From JABDMH01 sp965223025 (GTDB lineage: Bacteria; Bacteroidota; Bacteroidia; Chitinophagales; Saprospiraceae), in the NCBI GenBank assembly GCA_965223025.1, contig CBDCVP010000023.1, positions 496,001 through 560,000 on the forward strand: a stretch of DNA of 64,000 nucleotides, read 5' to 3'. Below the pieces are notes generated by a model, which saw nothing but the letters and a program-made list of their open reading frames with translations, searched no databases and was not told the DNA's origin. The translations under genes and the position numbers were made by a program. Positions 36,275-45,844 of the stretch are shown in pieces. The number at the start of each line of letters is the position of its first letter. The first letter of the stretch is position 1.

Positions 36275-37399
36275 ATGAGATGGATCTTGATACTACTGAT
36301 AGTAATTGTGCATATTCAGGCATCTGCGGGACAAACTTGTCCCGAGAAACCGAAAGTACCATCCAAGATAGATACGCCGAACTTAGATGGCACTTTGCGA
36401 AGGATGCTCACGGACAATTTGATACCCAATCCTTCCTTTGAAAAAGTAAGAATCATCGACCGGAAATGGTGCGGTAATCATAGTTCGTTTGATGATAAAA
36501 TGCATGAATGGACATCGCCAACCTTGACATCACCCGACCTACTTTTTGACAAGTATCTAAATCAAATGGAACCTGAGAGAGATAATGTCGATTTCGGTGA
36601 ATGTAGACCTCGAACAGGGAGGTTGATGGTGGGCATAAAAACTTATGGATGCATCAATAGGGTCTATCATTGTAAGGAATATATACAGGTGAAGTTGAAG
36701 GAGAACATTGAGCAAGGGAGATGTTATAAGTATGGATTCTGGGTTAGTACCATTCATTCATCAATGAGATCGAATAATCTGGGAATTGCTTTGAGTGATA
36801 CTTTGGTCGCTCAATATAATAATGGGGGCCTACTTGATTTGGATCACAAATATGGGGAGGGTAGGCTCGTCGGTGATGAACCGGGTAAATGGTACAAAAT
36901 TGAAGGTGAGTTTGTTCCAAAGCGCACTTTTCAGTACTTCATCATCGGAAATTTCTCATCGGACTTAAAGACGCTGACTCATAGTCCCAAAGATGCACTG
37001 GATTATTCCTACTACATGATAGATGATGTCTTTCTGCATGAGATTGAGTGCCCTAGAGGGGATACAAACCAATTGGCATCTTTGGTACTCAGTGACATCA
37101 TGTTTGAGTTTGACAATTGGAAAGTCAATGAACAAGGTCAGAAGCAAATAGGTCAGTTTGTAATGCATTTGGATCTAGCAAAGATTAAGGAGGTATTGAT
37201 TATTGGGCACACAGACGAAATAGGCAGGGACACCTATAATTTTGCATTGTCGGAAAAGAGGGCCGAGTCCGTAAAGGAGGTCTTTATTGAATATGGAATA
37301 AGCCATGGCAAAATAAGGACCATGGGATTGGGTAGTTCCAAACTAGTGGATGAAGGGTCAAGTGCAAAGAATAGGAGGGTGGAGATTACTGTGAAATAG
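36275..37399 (+). CDS. OmpA-family outer-membrane protein with N-terminal binding-like domain
   Basis: A 374-residue exported protein. After a signal peptide (MRWILILLIVIVHIQASAGQ) residues ~45-245 form a jelly-roll-like domain (LIPNPSFEKVRII, WTSPTLTSPDLL, RTGRLMVGIKTYG, YIQVKLKENIEQGRCYKYGFWVS, YYMIDDVFLHEIECPRG) that resembles carbohydrate-binding modules attached to OmpA proteins in this phylum. Residues ~260-374 are the peptidoglycan-binding OmpA C-terminal domain (VLIIGHTDEIGRDTYNFALSEKRA, NRRVEITVK). It probably links the outer membrane to the cell wall. The ATG at 36269 is an alternative start two codons earlier. Confidence 0.88.
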   Translation: MRWILILLIVIVHIQASAGQTCPEKPKVPSKIDTPNLDGTLRRMLTDNLIPNPSFEKVRIIDRKWCGNHSSFDDKMHEWTSPTLTSPDLLFDKYLNQMEPERDNVDFGECRPRTGRLMVGIKTYGCINRVYHCKEYIQVKLKENIEQGRCYKYGFWVSTIHSSMRSNNLGIALSDTLVAQYNNGGLLDLDHKYGEGRLVGDEPGKWYKIEGEFVPKRTFQYFIIGNFSSDLKTLTHSPKDALDYSYYMIDDVFLHEIECPRGDTNQLASLVLSDIMFEFDNWKVNEQGQKQIGQFVMHLDLAKIKEVLIIGHTDEIGRDTYNFALSEKRAESVKEVFIEYGISHGKIRTMGLGSSKLVDEGSSAKNRRVEITVK

Positions 37400-37538
37400 A
37401 GCCTGTGGGAACTACCTACCTGCACCCTCGTTATCGCTTAATATGAAGATCTTTCTCCTCACTGTGAAGATTTCTTGGTGATTTTTGCGTCTTTTTTGGA
37501 ATCTTGACGTCTGCTGGGTGAATATCAACATCATAACA

Positions 37539-37949
37539 ATGAAAAGATTACACATCAACTTGCAGGTGCACGACATCGAGGAATCCACCATTTTTTACAA
37601 CGCACTTTTTAATGCGGAGCCAACCGTCCGTAAGAAAGACTACAGCAAGTGGTTATTGGAACAGCCCAGGGTCAATTTTTCTATATCATTGGGAGGCACT
37701 GAACCGGGCATCAGACATTTGGGGATTGAGGCCGAGACTATGACAGAACTGGATGAAGTATATGCCAACATTGAGCAGACACATCGCCAAGTGAGCGTAG
37801 AAGGTGATACCACCTGTTGCTACGCTAAATCTCAAAAATCATGGGTCAAGGATCCACAAGGTGTGGAATGGGAGGCCTTCCATTCCTATGATGAATCGGA
37901 AGTCAACCGCATCGTAGAACCCAGCAGTAGTGATACCTGTTGTACCTAA
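37539..37949 (+). CDS. arsI: ArsI/CadI family VOC protein (C-As lyase-like)
   Basis: A 136-residue vicinal-oxygen-chelate dioxygenase. ArsI enzymes cleave the carbon-arsenic bond of trivalent methyl or aromatic arsenicals, using Fe(II). Seen here: the N-terminal metal His in RLHINLQVHDI, a second in GIRHLGIEAE, the paired cysteines of the arsenic-binding loop in GDTTCCYAKSQKSWVKDPQG, and the metal Glu in VEWEAFHSYDE. The C-terminal DTCCT adds a second Cys pair. The frame is open to 37485, but ATG 37539 gives the family start. The next gene (SigZ-like sigma) starts 13 bp after its stop. No arsR, arsC or arsB is visible nearby. Confidence 0.85.
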   Translation: MKRLHINLQVHDIEESTIFYNALFNAEPTVRKKDYSKWLLEQPRVNFSISLGGTEPGIRHLGIEAETMTELDEVYANIEQTHRQVSVEGDTTCCYAKSQKSWVKDPQGVEWEAFHSYDESEVNRIVEPSSSDTCCT

Positions 37950-37962
37950 TAATTTGCTTGCC

Positions 37963-38484
37963 ATGGATGTTGCCACTCCTGTTTTTTTAGAGTATAGGGA
38001 TATCTTAATCCGGTTTATTGAAAGCCGGGTTAAGGATCCTGTTGATCAGACAGATTTACTCAGCGAAGTCATGGTCAAACTATATGCAAATACGGAGAAA
38101 TTGGCGGCGGTTAGAAATATTGAGGCCTGGCTGATCACGGTGGCCCGCAATACGATCAATGATTACTTTCGTGATCTACGGAGAAGACGAACAGAGTCAT
38201 TACCACTAGATTTGAGTGAAAACGATGAGAAAGATTTGTTCGAGCAATTGGGCGGGTGTGTGCCGGCTCTGATCGACCGCTTACCTCAGAAGTATGCTTC
38301 GCCACTAGCCGACCATGAGCTGGAGGGAATTCCTCAGAAGGAGCTGGCCGGTCGGTATGGCTTGAGTGAATCAGGACTCAAATCTCGAATCCAACGGAGT
38401 CGAAAGATGTTGAAAGCACTTTTTTCTGATTCTTGCCTAAACGTATTGGAGGAGAATGAAGGAAATAAGCCATGCAATTGTTAG
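37963..38484 (+). CDS. sigZ: SigZ-like RNA polymerase sigma factor
   Basis: A 173-residue sigma-70 family protein. Region 2 is seen as FIESRVKDPVDQTDLLSEVMVKLY and NIEAWLITVARNTINDYFRDLRRRR; region 4 as YASPLADHELEGIPQKELAGRYGLSESGLKSRIQRSRKML. It ends in GNKPCNC, the Cys-x-Cys tail common in SigZ-type factors and possibly a metal or metalloid sensor. A frame is open upstream to 37930, overlapping arsI; ATG 37963 gives a normal N-terminus. The tight linkage with the arsI gene suggests a metalloid response. Confidence 0.88.
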   Translation: MDVATPVFLEYRDILIRFIESRVKDPVDQTDLLSEVMVKLYANTEKLAAVRNIEAWLITVARNTINDYFRDLRRRRTESLPLDLSENDEKDLFEQLGGCVPALIDRLPQKYASPLADHELEGIPQKELAGRYGLSESGLKSRIQRSRKMLKALFSDSCLNVLEENEGNKPCNC

Positions 38485-38687
38485 TGCAGGTGGCCAGATG
38501 TAATGCCGAACTAATAGACAATAAAGAATTGAAAGTCCGATGAAAGCGTGAATGTATGACACAGCAACCAATATGCTGTTGAGTTTCTTCAAGCAAATGA
38601 ACTATCCGGCGGGAGTTTGCTATTTTAGAGAAACTAGATAATAGGATCCACTTAAGGGGAGGATCTGTCTTATTATTTGCGCTCCTT

Positions 38688-41621
38688 ATGAAAAGGACGA
38701 AGCCCACCAAGCTATTGTGTTCGATGCTTTTGTCATCCTTCCTGACTGTTTGCTTTTGTACCTCCATCCTTACCAATCAGACGGTGGCTCAAAATCATAT
38801 CATCCAAGATTTAAAGAACCAGTTGGCTAAAACCTCGGAGGACTCTGTCAGGTTAAGATTGCACTTTGAAATCGCTTCTAATTTTCATTCGATCTCACCT
38901 GAGGAAATACTACTGCATTCCGACTCGATGCAGATGCTAGCTCAGAGGTTAAAACGAGATGTATTTATCTACCGGGCAAAATATTTTGAGGCCATTGCTT
39001 ACTATCTACGTGGTGATTTTAAACAAGCTGAAGAAGTGCTCACTAAGGTGGATGCATCAGGATTTTTTCACGACGACCTTAAGTCGCTGATCGATGTGTA
39101 TAATCTCATGGGAACGATTCTGACTGCACGGGGTAAAATGAGCCAAGCCTTACATTATCAGTTCAAAGCTTTGCAGATAGCTAGGGATACACGGGAAACG
39201 GATCGAGAGCTTACGGCACTAAGCAACATAGCTGAGATTTATACCGATAACCTTGATACTGTCCAGAGTATGGCGTATTATCAACAAGCTCTGGAATTAG
39301 CAGAATCGATTGCTGATACGATCAGTATTGCTGTCATCAATAATAACTTGAGTGGCATCACCCAGGATCCCGATTTGAAATTGACGTACGCCCATCGGGC
39401 CTTAGATCTATTTCAAATATTGTACTACCCCGATGGGATCGCACATTCCAGCAACGAACTAGCCAGGGGATTGAGAGACATCAAATCCTATGATCAGGCC
39501 TTGCCGTATGTGAGAACATCTATTGAGATATGGATGGCTAGCGGATTCAAGCAAGGCTTAGCAGCGGCTTATTCTAATATCGGCATTATCTATGGTTATC
39601 TTGCTCAACATGATTCTGCCAGAAAGTATTTCGACCGGGCCATCCAATTATTTGATAGCCTGGAAGACAAAACCATAGCCAAAGATGCATTTGTAGAGAT
39701 GGCGGACATGTATGAAGCGATGGGACATTCTGCCTCAGCTATGACTTATCTTAAGAGGGCCATGCACCTAAAAGATATGCTTTATAGTGCCGAACGCGCC
39801 CAGCAACTTGCCGTAGCAGAAACCGATTTTGAGACACAGGAGAAGGAACAGCGATTGGCCGAACAACGTTTCACCATTGCCAGGCAAAGAAACACTCAGA
39901 AGAACGTCTTTATCGGAGGAGCATTAATTATTTTAATGATCCTCGGTTGGCTACAATATTTACGCTATCGTCATCAAATGAGAAGAAAGGATGCTGATTT
40001 ACGTCTTCAGCTGGAAAAAACCGAGGCAGAGAAACTGCGCGAACTCGACCGGTTAAAAACTAATTTTTTCACCAACATCAGCCATGAATTTCGTACACCA
40101 CTTACCCTTATCCAAACACCACTCAACGAGGCGCTGAAAAAATCTGCCATAGGGAGGGCGGTCGAGTTGCCTTGGAAGCATGCCAACAATATGGCTAAAA
40201 GTACCACCAGGCTCTTGCAGTTGGTCAATAGATTATTGGATCTGACGAAACTCGAAGCGGGAAAAATGCAGTTGTCAGTCTGCAAGGGTGACCTAGCGCA
40301 GTTGATCCGATCCATCGGTTATGGATTTGAAAGCATGGCACTGGATAAGCAGATCAATTATCATGTGATGGTGACCAGTGCTCCTGTTCTTGTTTGGCAT
40401 GATGGGGAAAAGATAGAGCATATATTATACAACTTGTTGGCCAATGCATTCAAGTTTACACCCCGCGGAGGACGAATCTCGTTGGAGGCAAGGTTTGAGA
40501 AGGAAAATGTTGCAATATTGGTTTGCGACAATGGAATTGGTATTTCTCGTGAAGAGTTACCTAGAATCTTTGAACGATTTTTTAGCAATTCCCAGTCAGG
40601 TGATACAGAAGGAGACAGTTCTGGAGTGGGACTGGCCTTGACCAGAGAACTGGTGCGCCTACACAATGGGACCATTGACGTAGAAAGTCAAGTTGATCTC
40701 GGCACTACTTTTACGCTATCCTTTCCAACATCAAAAGAAGCCTATGATGTTGACCAGGTTATTGAAGTGGACGGAGAGAAGAAGCCCATGAAAGAGCAAA
40801 AAGGGACGGAGGATTGGACCTATCCTAGGGAGCATGATCCGCCATCTCCATCTAAGGAGGGGATGGAACAACCCTTACTCCTGATCGTTGAGGACAATAA
40901 AGAGTTGCGTGAGTACATAACTGCTGAGCTAACTGGGCTATATCGAGTAGAAACTGCCATTCATGGGACCGATGGGTTGGCCAAAGCTGTCATCTCAATT
41001 CCCGACTTGATCATCACCGATGTAATGATGCCAGAGATGGATGGTATTGAGCTTTGTCGTCGGTTGCGACAGAAAGTAGAGACATCCCACATTCCGATAA
41101 TCATGCTGACTGCCAAGGCCGATAGAGAGGGACGGCTTTCCGGCCTGGCAGTGGGAGCCGATGATTACCTGACGAAACCTTTCGATCAAGAGGAACTGCG
41201 GCTTCGCGTCAAAAATCTTGTTGCGCAACGTTTACTGCTCAAAAAGAAGTTTTCGCAGCACATCTTTTTTAAGCCAAGTGAGATAGCCGCAAATTCTGTG
41301 GATGAAGCCTTCTTAAATCGAGTGCTACGAATCATCGAAGAAAACATGGAAGATACCTCCTTTGGGGTCGAGGATCTAGGAAAGGCCATCTCACTGAGTC
41401 GTAGTCAACTGCACCGAAAACTCAAGGCGATAGCTGATAAGTCTCCCAATGAGCTAATACGAAACATTCGGTTGCAGCGAGCTCATGACCTGCTCCAGAA
41501 AAATGCTGGCACTGCCTCTGAAGTGGCTTACCGGGTGGGCTTCAACTCGCTTTCATATTTTTCCAAGTGTTTTAAAGATCAGTTCGACATCACTCCTTCG
41601 GAAGTAGAAACCATGAAGTAA
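38688..41621 (+). CDS. Hybrid two-component system sensor/regulator with AraC output
   Basis: A 977-residue one-protein phosphorelay. Order: signal peptide, periplasmic TPR repeats (about 40-370; LMGTILTARGKMSQALHYQFKALQ and similar), coiled coil, transmembrane helix (about 405-425), HisKA domain with H466 in NISHEFRTPL, HATPase (DNGIGISREELPRIFERFF, GVGLALTRELV), receiver domain with phospho-acceptor D778 in ITDVMMPEMDG, and an AraC helix-turn-helix at the C-terminus (LSRSQLHRKLKAIADKSPNELIRNIRLQRAHDLL). This TPR-sensor type is common in Bacteroidota outside polysaccharide loci. It starts 200 bp after the sigma gene. Target genes are not evident; the nearest are the diheme cytochrome and molybdenum hydroxylase genes. 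Confidence 0.94.
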   Translation: MKRTKPTKLLCSMLLSSFLTVCFCTSILTNQTVAQNHIIQDLKNQLAKTSEDSVRLRLHFEIASNFHSISPEEILLHSDSMQMLAQRLKRDVFIYRAKYFEAIAYYLRGDFKQAEEVLTKVDASGFFHDDLKSLIDVYNLMGTILTARGKMSQALHYQFKALQIARDTRETDRELTALSNIAEIYTDNLDTVQSMAYYQQALELAESIADTISIAVINNNLSGITQDPDLKLTYAHRALDLFQILYYPDGIAHSSNELARGLRDIKSYDQALPYVRTSIEIWMASGFKQGLAAAYSNIGIIYGYLAQHDSARKYFDRAIQLFDSLEDKTIAKDAFVEMADMYEAMGHSASAMTYLKRAMHLKDMLYSAERAQQLAVAETDFETQEKEQRLAEQRFTIARQRNTQKNVFIGGALIILMILGWLQYLRYRHQMRRKDADLRLQLEKTEAEKLRELDRLKTNFFTNISHEFRTPLTLIQTPLNEALKKSAIGRAVELPWKHANNMAKSTTRLLQLVNRLLDLTKLEAGKMQLSVCKGDLAQLIRSIGYGFESMALDKQINYHVMVTSAPVLVWHDGEKIEHILYNLLANAFKFTPRGGRISLEARFEKENVAILVCDNGIGISREELPRIFERFFSNSQSGDTEGDSSGVGLALTRELVRLHNGTIDVESQVDLGTTFTLSFPTSKEAYDVDQVIEVDGEKKPMKEQKGTEDWTYPREHDPPSPSKEGMEQPLLLIVEDNKELREYITAELTGLYRVETAIHGTDGLAKAVISIPDLIITDVMMPEMDGIELCRRLRQKVETSHIPIIMLTAKADREGRLSGLAVGADDYLTKPFDQEELRLRVKNLVAQRLLLKKKFSQHIFFKPSEIAANSVDEAFLNRVLRIIEENMEDTSFGVEDLGKAISLSRSQLHRKLKAIADKSPNELIRNIRLQRAHDLLQKNAGTASEVAYRVGFNSLSYFSKCFKDQFDITPSEVETMK

Positions 41622-41765
41622 TAATGGTTTTCTGCCTGTTTTCCGGGACGAAGCACTTCCTTGCGACATTTTTTACAGCATTTGCGACAATTCTGGCAAC
41701 AGGGTTATGCCATCTGCAAGATCTTTACTCCAGCATTTGTAAAGACTTGAATAATCGTTCAACCC

Positions 41766-42722
41766 ATGAAAAAGTTACTGAAAATCATTGCCGTCGGTGC
41801 CGCCGCTCTACTAGGACTTGTACTACTGGCAGCTCTGTATATTAATCTGGCACCTATGCCAGTCCATGATGTGAAGCAACTGCCGCTTCAGGTGTCGCAC
41901 GATACGGCATCTGTGCTCCAGGGAAAGAAGATCGTGGAGACTGTTTGCTGGACCTGTCACAAGGGTACCGACGATCGATTAAGTGGAGCAAAATTCTCCA
42001 CTCCAGAGAGTGCCTTTGGTGAAATCTGGTCATCTAATATTACCCAGCACGATAGGTCTGGAATCGGCAGCTACAGCGACGGCGAGTTAGCATACCTGCT
42101 CAGGACCGGTATCAATCGAGAGGGCAGGTTTATCGGACCATTTATGCTATTTCCCAATATGGCAGATCAAGATATCGCAGCAATCATTGCCTTTCTGCAT
42201 TCGGATTCGCCCATTGTCAGACCCGTAGAGGCAAAGAGACCCCAGCCTGCCTACTCCTTCTTAGCTAAGGCTCTATTAAAACTGGGAGCCATGAAGCCAC
42301 TGCCGGCATCTGAGAAACCGATTGAGAGACCCTCTCCATCTGATGTATTGAGCTATGGAAGATATCTGTCCACAAGTGCATATGCTTGCTATCAATGCCA
42401 TTCGAAAAGCTTTGAAACCAATAATCCTCTAGATCCCGAACTTTCAGAGGGCTATTTTGCCGGTGGAAATCCGGTGGAGGATCGGGATTTTCAACCTGTG
42501 ATCTCATCGAATCTCACTCCGAGTAATATCAGTGGTATTGGTCAGTGGGACTTAGCTAAATTTAGCATGGCCCTTAGACATGGAGTCGGACCAAACAAAG
42601 AGCTGCTTAACGAGATTATGCCGCGATTCAACTTATTGTCCGATACAGAAGTAGAGGCTATTTGGACCTACTTACGGTCATTGAAAGCAGTGGATACAAC
42701 CATCCCTGAAGCGACAAGATGA
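41766..42722 (+). CDS. Membrane-anchored diheme cytochrome c
   Basis: A 318-residue periplasmic electron carrier. Residues 5-28 form a transmembrane anchor (IIAVGAAALLGLVLLAALYI). Two heme c sites are seen: CWTCH (in KIVETVCWTCHKG) and CYQCH (in STSAYACYQCHSK). Likely distal Met ligands are in GPFMLFPNMADQDI and IMPRFNLLSD. The two-domain form is like the cytochrome subunit of periplasmic alcohol/aldehyde dehydrogenases and of molybdenum hydroxylases such as isoquinoline 1-oxidoreductase. The Mo enzyme genes lie 0.9 kb downstream on the other strand, so it may be their electron acceptor. Confidence 0.9.
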   Translation: MKKLLKIIAVGAAALLGLVLLAALYINLAPMPVHDVKQLPLQVSHDTASVLQGKKIVETVCWTCHKGTDDRLSGAKFSTPESAFGEIWSSNITQHDRSGIGSYSDGELAYLLRTGINREGRFIGPFMLFPNMADQDIAAIIAFLHSDSPIVRPVEAKRPQPAYSFLAKALLKLGAMKPLPASEKPIERPSPSDVLSYGRYLSTSAYACYQCHSKSFETNNPLDPELSEGYFAGGNPVEDRDFQPVISSNLTPSNISGIGQWDLAKFSMALRHGVGPNKELLNEIMPRFNLLSDTEVEAIWTYLRSLKAVDTTIPEATR

Positions 42723-42775
42723 GCACCAAATGCCCTGATGTATGTTTTTGTATTGTGATGGAGGTGAGTAGTTTT

Positions 42776-43234
42776 CTACACAGCAAATTGTTGTAGGTGA
42801 TGATCTAGATGTTTATAGAATAGGGTATTCCACTCCTTAATGCTCAAGGGACCAAAGGAGTGGGACTCTTTTTGATCAAAGTGATCCGCACCCAATTCTT
42901 GGGTTTTCTGAATGTAAGCGACCAGGCGATTTTTCTCAGCCTCAAAATCCTTTTCTCCTGTCATGATAAATGCTGGTGCAGTTCGACTGTTTTTCTTATA
43001 GGGTTTGGGACCCACGACCACCTCCTTGGCAAAGAGCTTTATCATTAATCTTCCAAACCACCCTGGTTTAGGATGTTTGTCTTCATAGGTCATCTCATAG
43101 GGTACATTGCAATGTGCAAGCATTTGATCGACCGTCATTTTTCCCCAGAGCGGCTTTGTGTCCTGTTCCAGTTGGTTGATCCTGGCGATGACTGCATCGC
43201 TCTCCTTTTTGCTAAAAAGATTCTTCATTTCCAT
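42776..43234 (-). CDS. DUF1569 (DinB-like) family protein
   Basis: A 152-residue soluble protein with the DUF1569 pattern: LWGKMTVDQMLAHCNVPYEM near 29-48 and NTLFYKHLDHHLQQFAV at the C-terminus, with His residues placed as in DinB-like four-helix bundles that bind a metal. The function is not known. It is convergent with the cytochrome gene. Confidence 0.8.
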   Translation of the reverse strand: MEMKNLFSKKESDAVIARINQLEQDTKPLWGKMTVDQMLAHCNVPYEMTYEDKHPKPGWFGRLMIKLFAKEVVVGPKPYKKNSRTAPAFIMTGEKDFEAEKNRLVAYIQKTQELGADHFDQKESHSFGPLSIKEWNTLFYKHLDHHLQQFAV

Positions 43235-43610
43235 GACTGCTCAATGTTTATGTCGTAGGAAAGGTAAAGAAAAACGGTCGATTTTCGATTGATATGTGGG
43301 GAAGGTGTCGGGAAAGGGATTGACCGGCATCGTCGTAGTATATACTCCCGAAATTGCCATTTAAGCTTGCTGTAGATGCCTTCAATGGGTTTCTTGTAGA
43401 GCTGTTAACTCGATTACGGGATGGGTAGGAACATTGATGGAATTTGGGAAGATCCGGTCCGGAATAAGGGAGTTGCCGTATGGTGAAGGGACCTAACAAT
43501 GGATATCGTACGACGATTCCACGAAAATGCTGATGATGATCCCGGACTGATTTTAGCTAACATAACATAGCATGAGCGCGTCACTCTCACCCACACCGCT
43601 GTCACACCGG
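43235..43610. other. Intergenic region, nothing recognised
   Basis: About 375 bp between two minus-strand genes. Short frames lack family features. The DUF1569 promoter should lie at its left end. Confidence 0.45.
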
Positions 43611-45806
43611 TCATCCCAGCACCTTTTCCTCTTTCATGAAGGGCTGCTGAGTATACCTCTGTCCCGTGGCCTTGGCCAGTGCATTGCTCAGTGCTCCGAT
43701 GACGGGAGGCAGTGAAGGCTCGCCTAAACCGGTGGGATGAATCTCATTTTTTACAAAAAAGGTTTCAATTTCCAAAGGAGCTTCAGCATGACGTATGAGG
43801 CGGTACTTATCAAAGTTGTTCTGTTGAGCTGTGCCATCTTTAAAGGTCATAGCACCATACATCGCATGGCCGATGCCATCTACGATACCACCTTCTATTT
43901 GATTTCTTGCACTACCTGGGTTGATGACGATCCCGCAATCTACGGCACACCACACTTTTTTGATCCTCGGCAGGTTGTTTTCCATGGTCAGATCTACAAT
44001 CTGTGCCACGTAAGAGTTGTGACAAAAGTAGGCGGAAACTCCTCGATACACTCCGGGCATATCCGCACCCCAATTGGCTTTTTCTCGTATGAGCTTGAGT
44101 ACACCAGCATAGCGCTCCGGGTCATAATCATTGTCCTGGCCGACGGGATTGTTTATGCTCCGATCGAGTAATTCGAGTCTGAAATCTATCGGATCTTTAC
44201 CAGCCACTTCTGCAATCTCATCTAGAAATGATTGCTCCGCACCTGCGATAAAGTTGGATCTGGGGGCACGCCAGGCGCCGGTTGAAATGTTGGAATCCTT
44301 TTTGTGATTTTCAGCAAGGTAATGATCAACGGCACCAGCAGGAAAGCGATTGGCAAAGACGGGACTGCCATGCGTGCCAGCGCCCCTGACGTGAAATGCT
44401 ATAAGGTTGTTATTTTTATCGAGTGCAGCGCGGTATGCGACCTTGTAAGCTGGCCTGTAGGTGCCCTGGGTCATATCGTCTTCGCGGGTGTAGATCAATT
44501 TGACCGGTGCCCTCATCTTCCTGGATATCAGCGCAGCTTCCGTGCCAAAGTGACCGTATAATCTTCTGCCAAAGCCTCCTCCCATTCTAGATAGCATGAT
44601 GGTCACTTTCTCAGGCTCGAATCCCAGGACGGCTGCCACAGTCTTCTGTAGTCTCTCAGGGGTTTGCACTGGTCCGATCAGTTCTGCATGGTCCTCTGTC
44701 ACGTGCGCAAAGAAGTTCATTGGCTCCATCGTGTTGTGTGCCAAAAACGGAGCACTGTAGGTTTGTTCGATCACTTTGCTGGCTTGACGGAAGGCAGACT
44801 TGGGATCTCCGTCCACACGTGCCGGCTTGGCAGCAGCCTGGCTAACCAGCGCATCGAGCCGGGCTTCATGATCTTCAGTGCCTTCTCCGGGTGTATCTGT
44901 TTCCCATTCAATATTTATGGCCTTTTTACCCTTCATGGCGTGCCATGTTGAGGTTCCAACCACCACTACCAATTCGGGAAATACATTATTGTCCGACCAG
45001 TTGTAATCTACATCGTCAGGTTTAGTGTTGATGGTGAAAACATCTTTGATGCCCGGCATACCCTTTGCCACACTGGCATCGAGTGATTTTAAGGTCATAC
45101 CGAATGCCGGGGGGTGCTCGATCATAGCGTACAGCATGCCCTCCCTATGGATGTCCAGTCCAAAGACCGGTGCCCCGGTCACGATCTTTTGTCCATCTAC
45201 ATTTTTCTGACTTGTACCAATAATGGTGAAATCCTTCGGTTCTTTCAAGTTGACTTCTTCAGGGACGGGGATGTCTGCGGCGGCAGAGGCAATGTCTCCA
45301 TATCCCATAACCTGACCTGTTCTTTCGTGTTTTATGAGTCCTAGACCGGTGGTGAGTTCCTCTGCCAAAACATCCCATTTCTTGGCTGCAGCCTCGACCA
45401 GCATTTGCCGTGCCGTGGCACCAGCCATACGCAGGCCTTCCCATCCTTTCCTGATCGACTGGCTGCCACCAGCCACCTGACGGGTAAATTTCTTAGTGTC
45501 GAGTCCAGCCTGCTCCACGACCACATCCATCCAGTCTACATCCAATTCTTCTGCCACGATCATGGGCATGGCAGTCTTAATGTTTTGACCTATTTCCGGA
45601 TTGGGAGACATAATGGTTACGACGCCATTGTCACCAATCTTGAGAAAAGCATTGATGTCAAACCACTCTTTGGGCATGGCTTTGACTTGCTCGGCAGACG
45701 GCGTACAAGATGCCAGCCAGCTAAAACCCAGTACGAATCCACCACCGGCCGCGGAGGATGCCTTCAAAAAAGATCGGCGATTATAGTTCGTTTTCACTAA
45801 AGTCAT
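43611..45806 (-). CDS. Molybdenum hydroxylase large subunit (isoquinoline 1-oxidoreductase beta-like)
   Basis: A 731-residue molybdopterin-binding subunit of the xanthine dehydrogenase family. The N-terminus has a twin-arginine signal (YNRRSFLKASSAAGGGFVLGFSW), so the complex is exported. Conserved molybdopterin regions include MSPNPEIGQNIKTAMPMIVAEEL, QVAGGSQSIRKGWEGLRMAGATARQ, SRMGGGFGRR and the catalytic Glu in GLGEPSLPPVIGAL. Members hydroxylate N-heterocycles or oxidise aldehydes with water as oxygen donor. The gene follows the 2Fe-2S subunit gene by 38 bp. The substrate is unknown. Confidence 0.93.
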   Translation of the reverse strand: MTLVKTNYNRRSFLKASSAAGGGFVLGFSWLASCTPSAEQVKAMPKEWFDINAFLKIGDNGVVTIMSPNPEIGQNIKTAMPMIVAEELDVDWMDVVVEQAGLDTKKFTRQVAGGSQSIRKGWEGLRMAGATARQMLVEAAAKKWDVLAEELTTGLGLIKHERTGQVMGYGDIASAAADIPVPEEVNLKEPKDFTIIGTSQKNVDGQKIVTGAPVFGLDIHREGMLYAMIEHPPAFGMTLKSLDASVAKGMPGIKDVFTINTKPDDVDYNWSDNNVFPELVVVVGTSTWHAMKGKKAINIEWETDTPGEGTEDHEARLDALVSQAAAKPARVDGDPKSAFRQASKVIEQTYSAPFLAHNTMEPMNFFAHVTEDHAELIGPVQTPERLQKTVAAVLGFEPEKVTIMLSRMGGGFGRRLYGHFGTEAALISRKMRAPVKLIYTREDDMTQGTYRPAYKVAYRAALDKNNNLIAFHVRGAGTHGSPVFANRFPAGAVDHYLAENHKKDSNISTGAWRAPRSNFIAGAEQSFLDEIAEVAGKDPIDFRLELLDRSINNPVGQDNDYDPERYAGVLKLIREKANWGADMPGVYRGVSAYFCHNSYVAQIVDLTMENNLPRIKKVWCAVDCGIVINPGSARNQIEGGIVDGIGHAMYGAMTFKDGTAQQNNFDKYRLIRHAEAPLEIETFFVKNEIHPTGLGEPSLPPVIGALSNALAKATGQRYTQQPFMKEEKVLG

Positions 45807-45844
45807 AATGGAAGATTTAAAGTAAGTGCTCGGGAAGGATGAGA

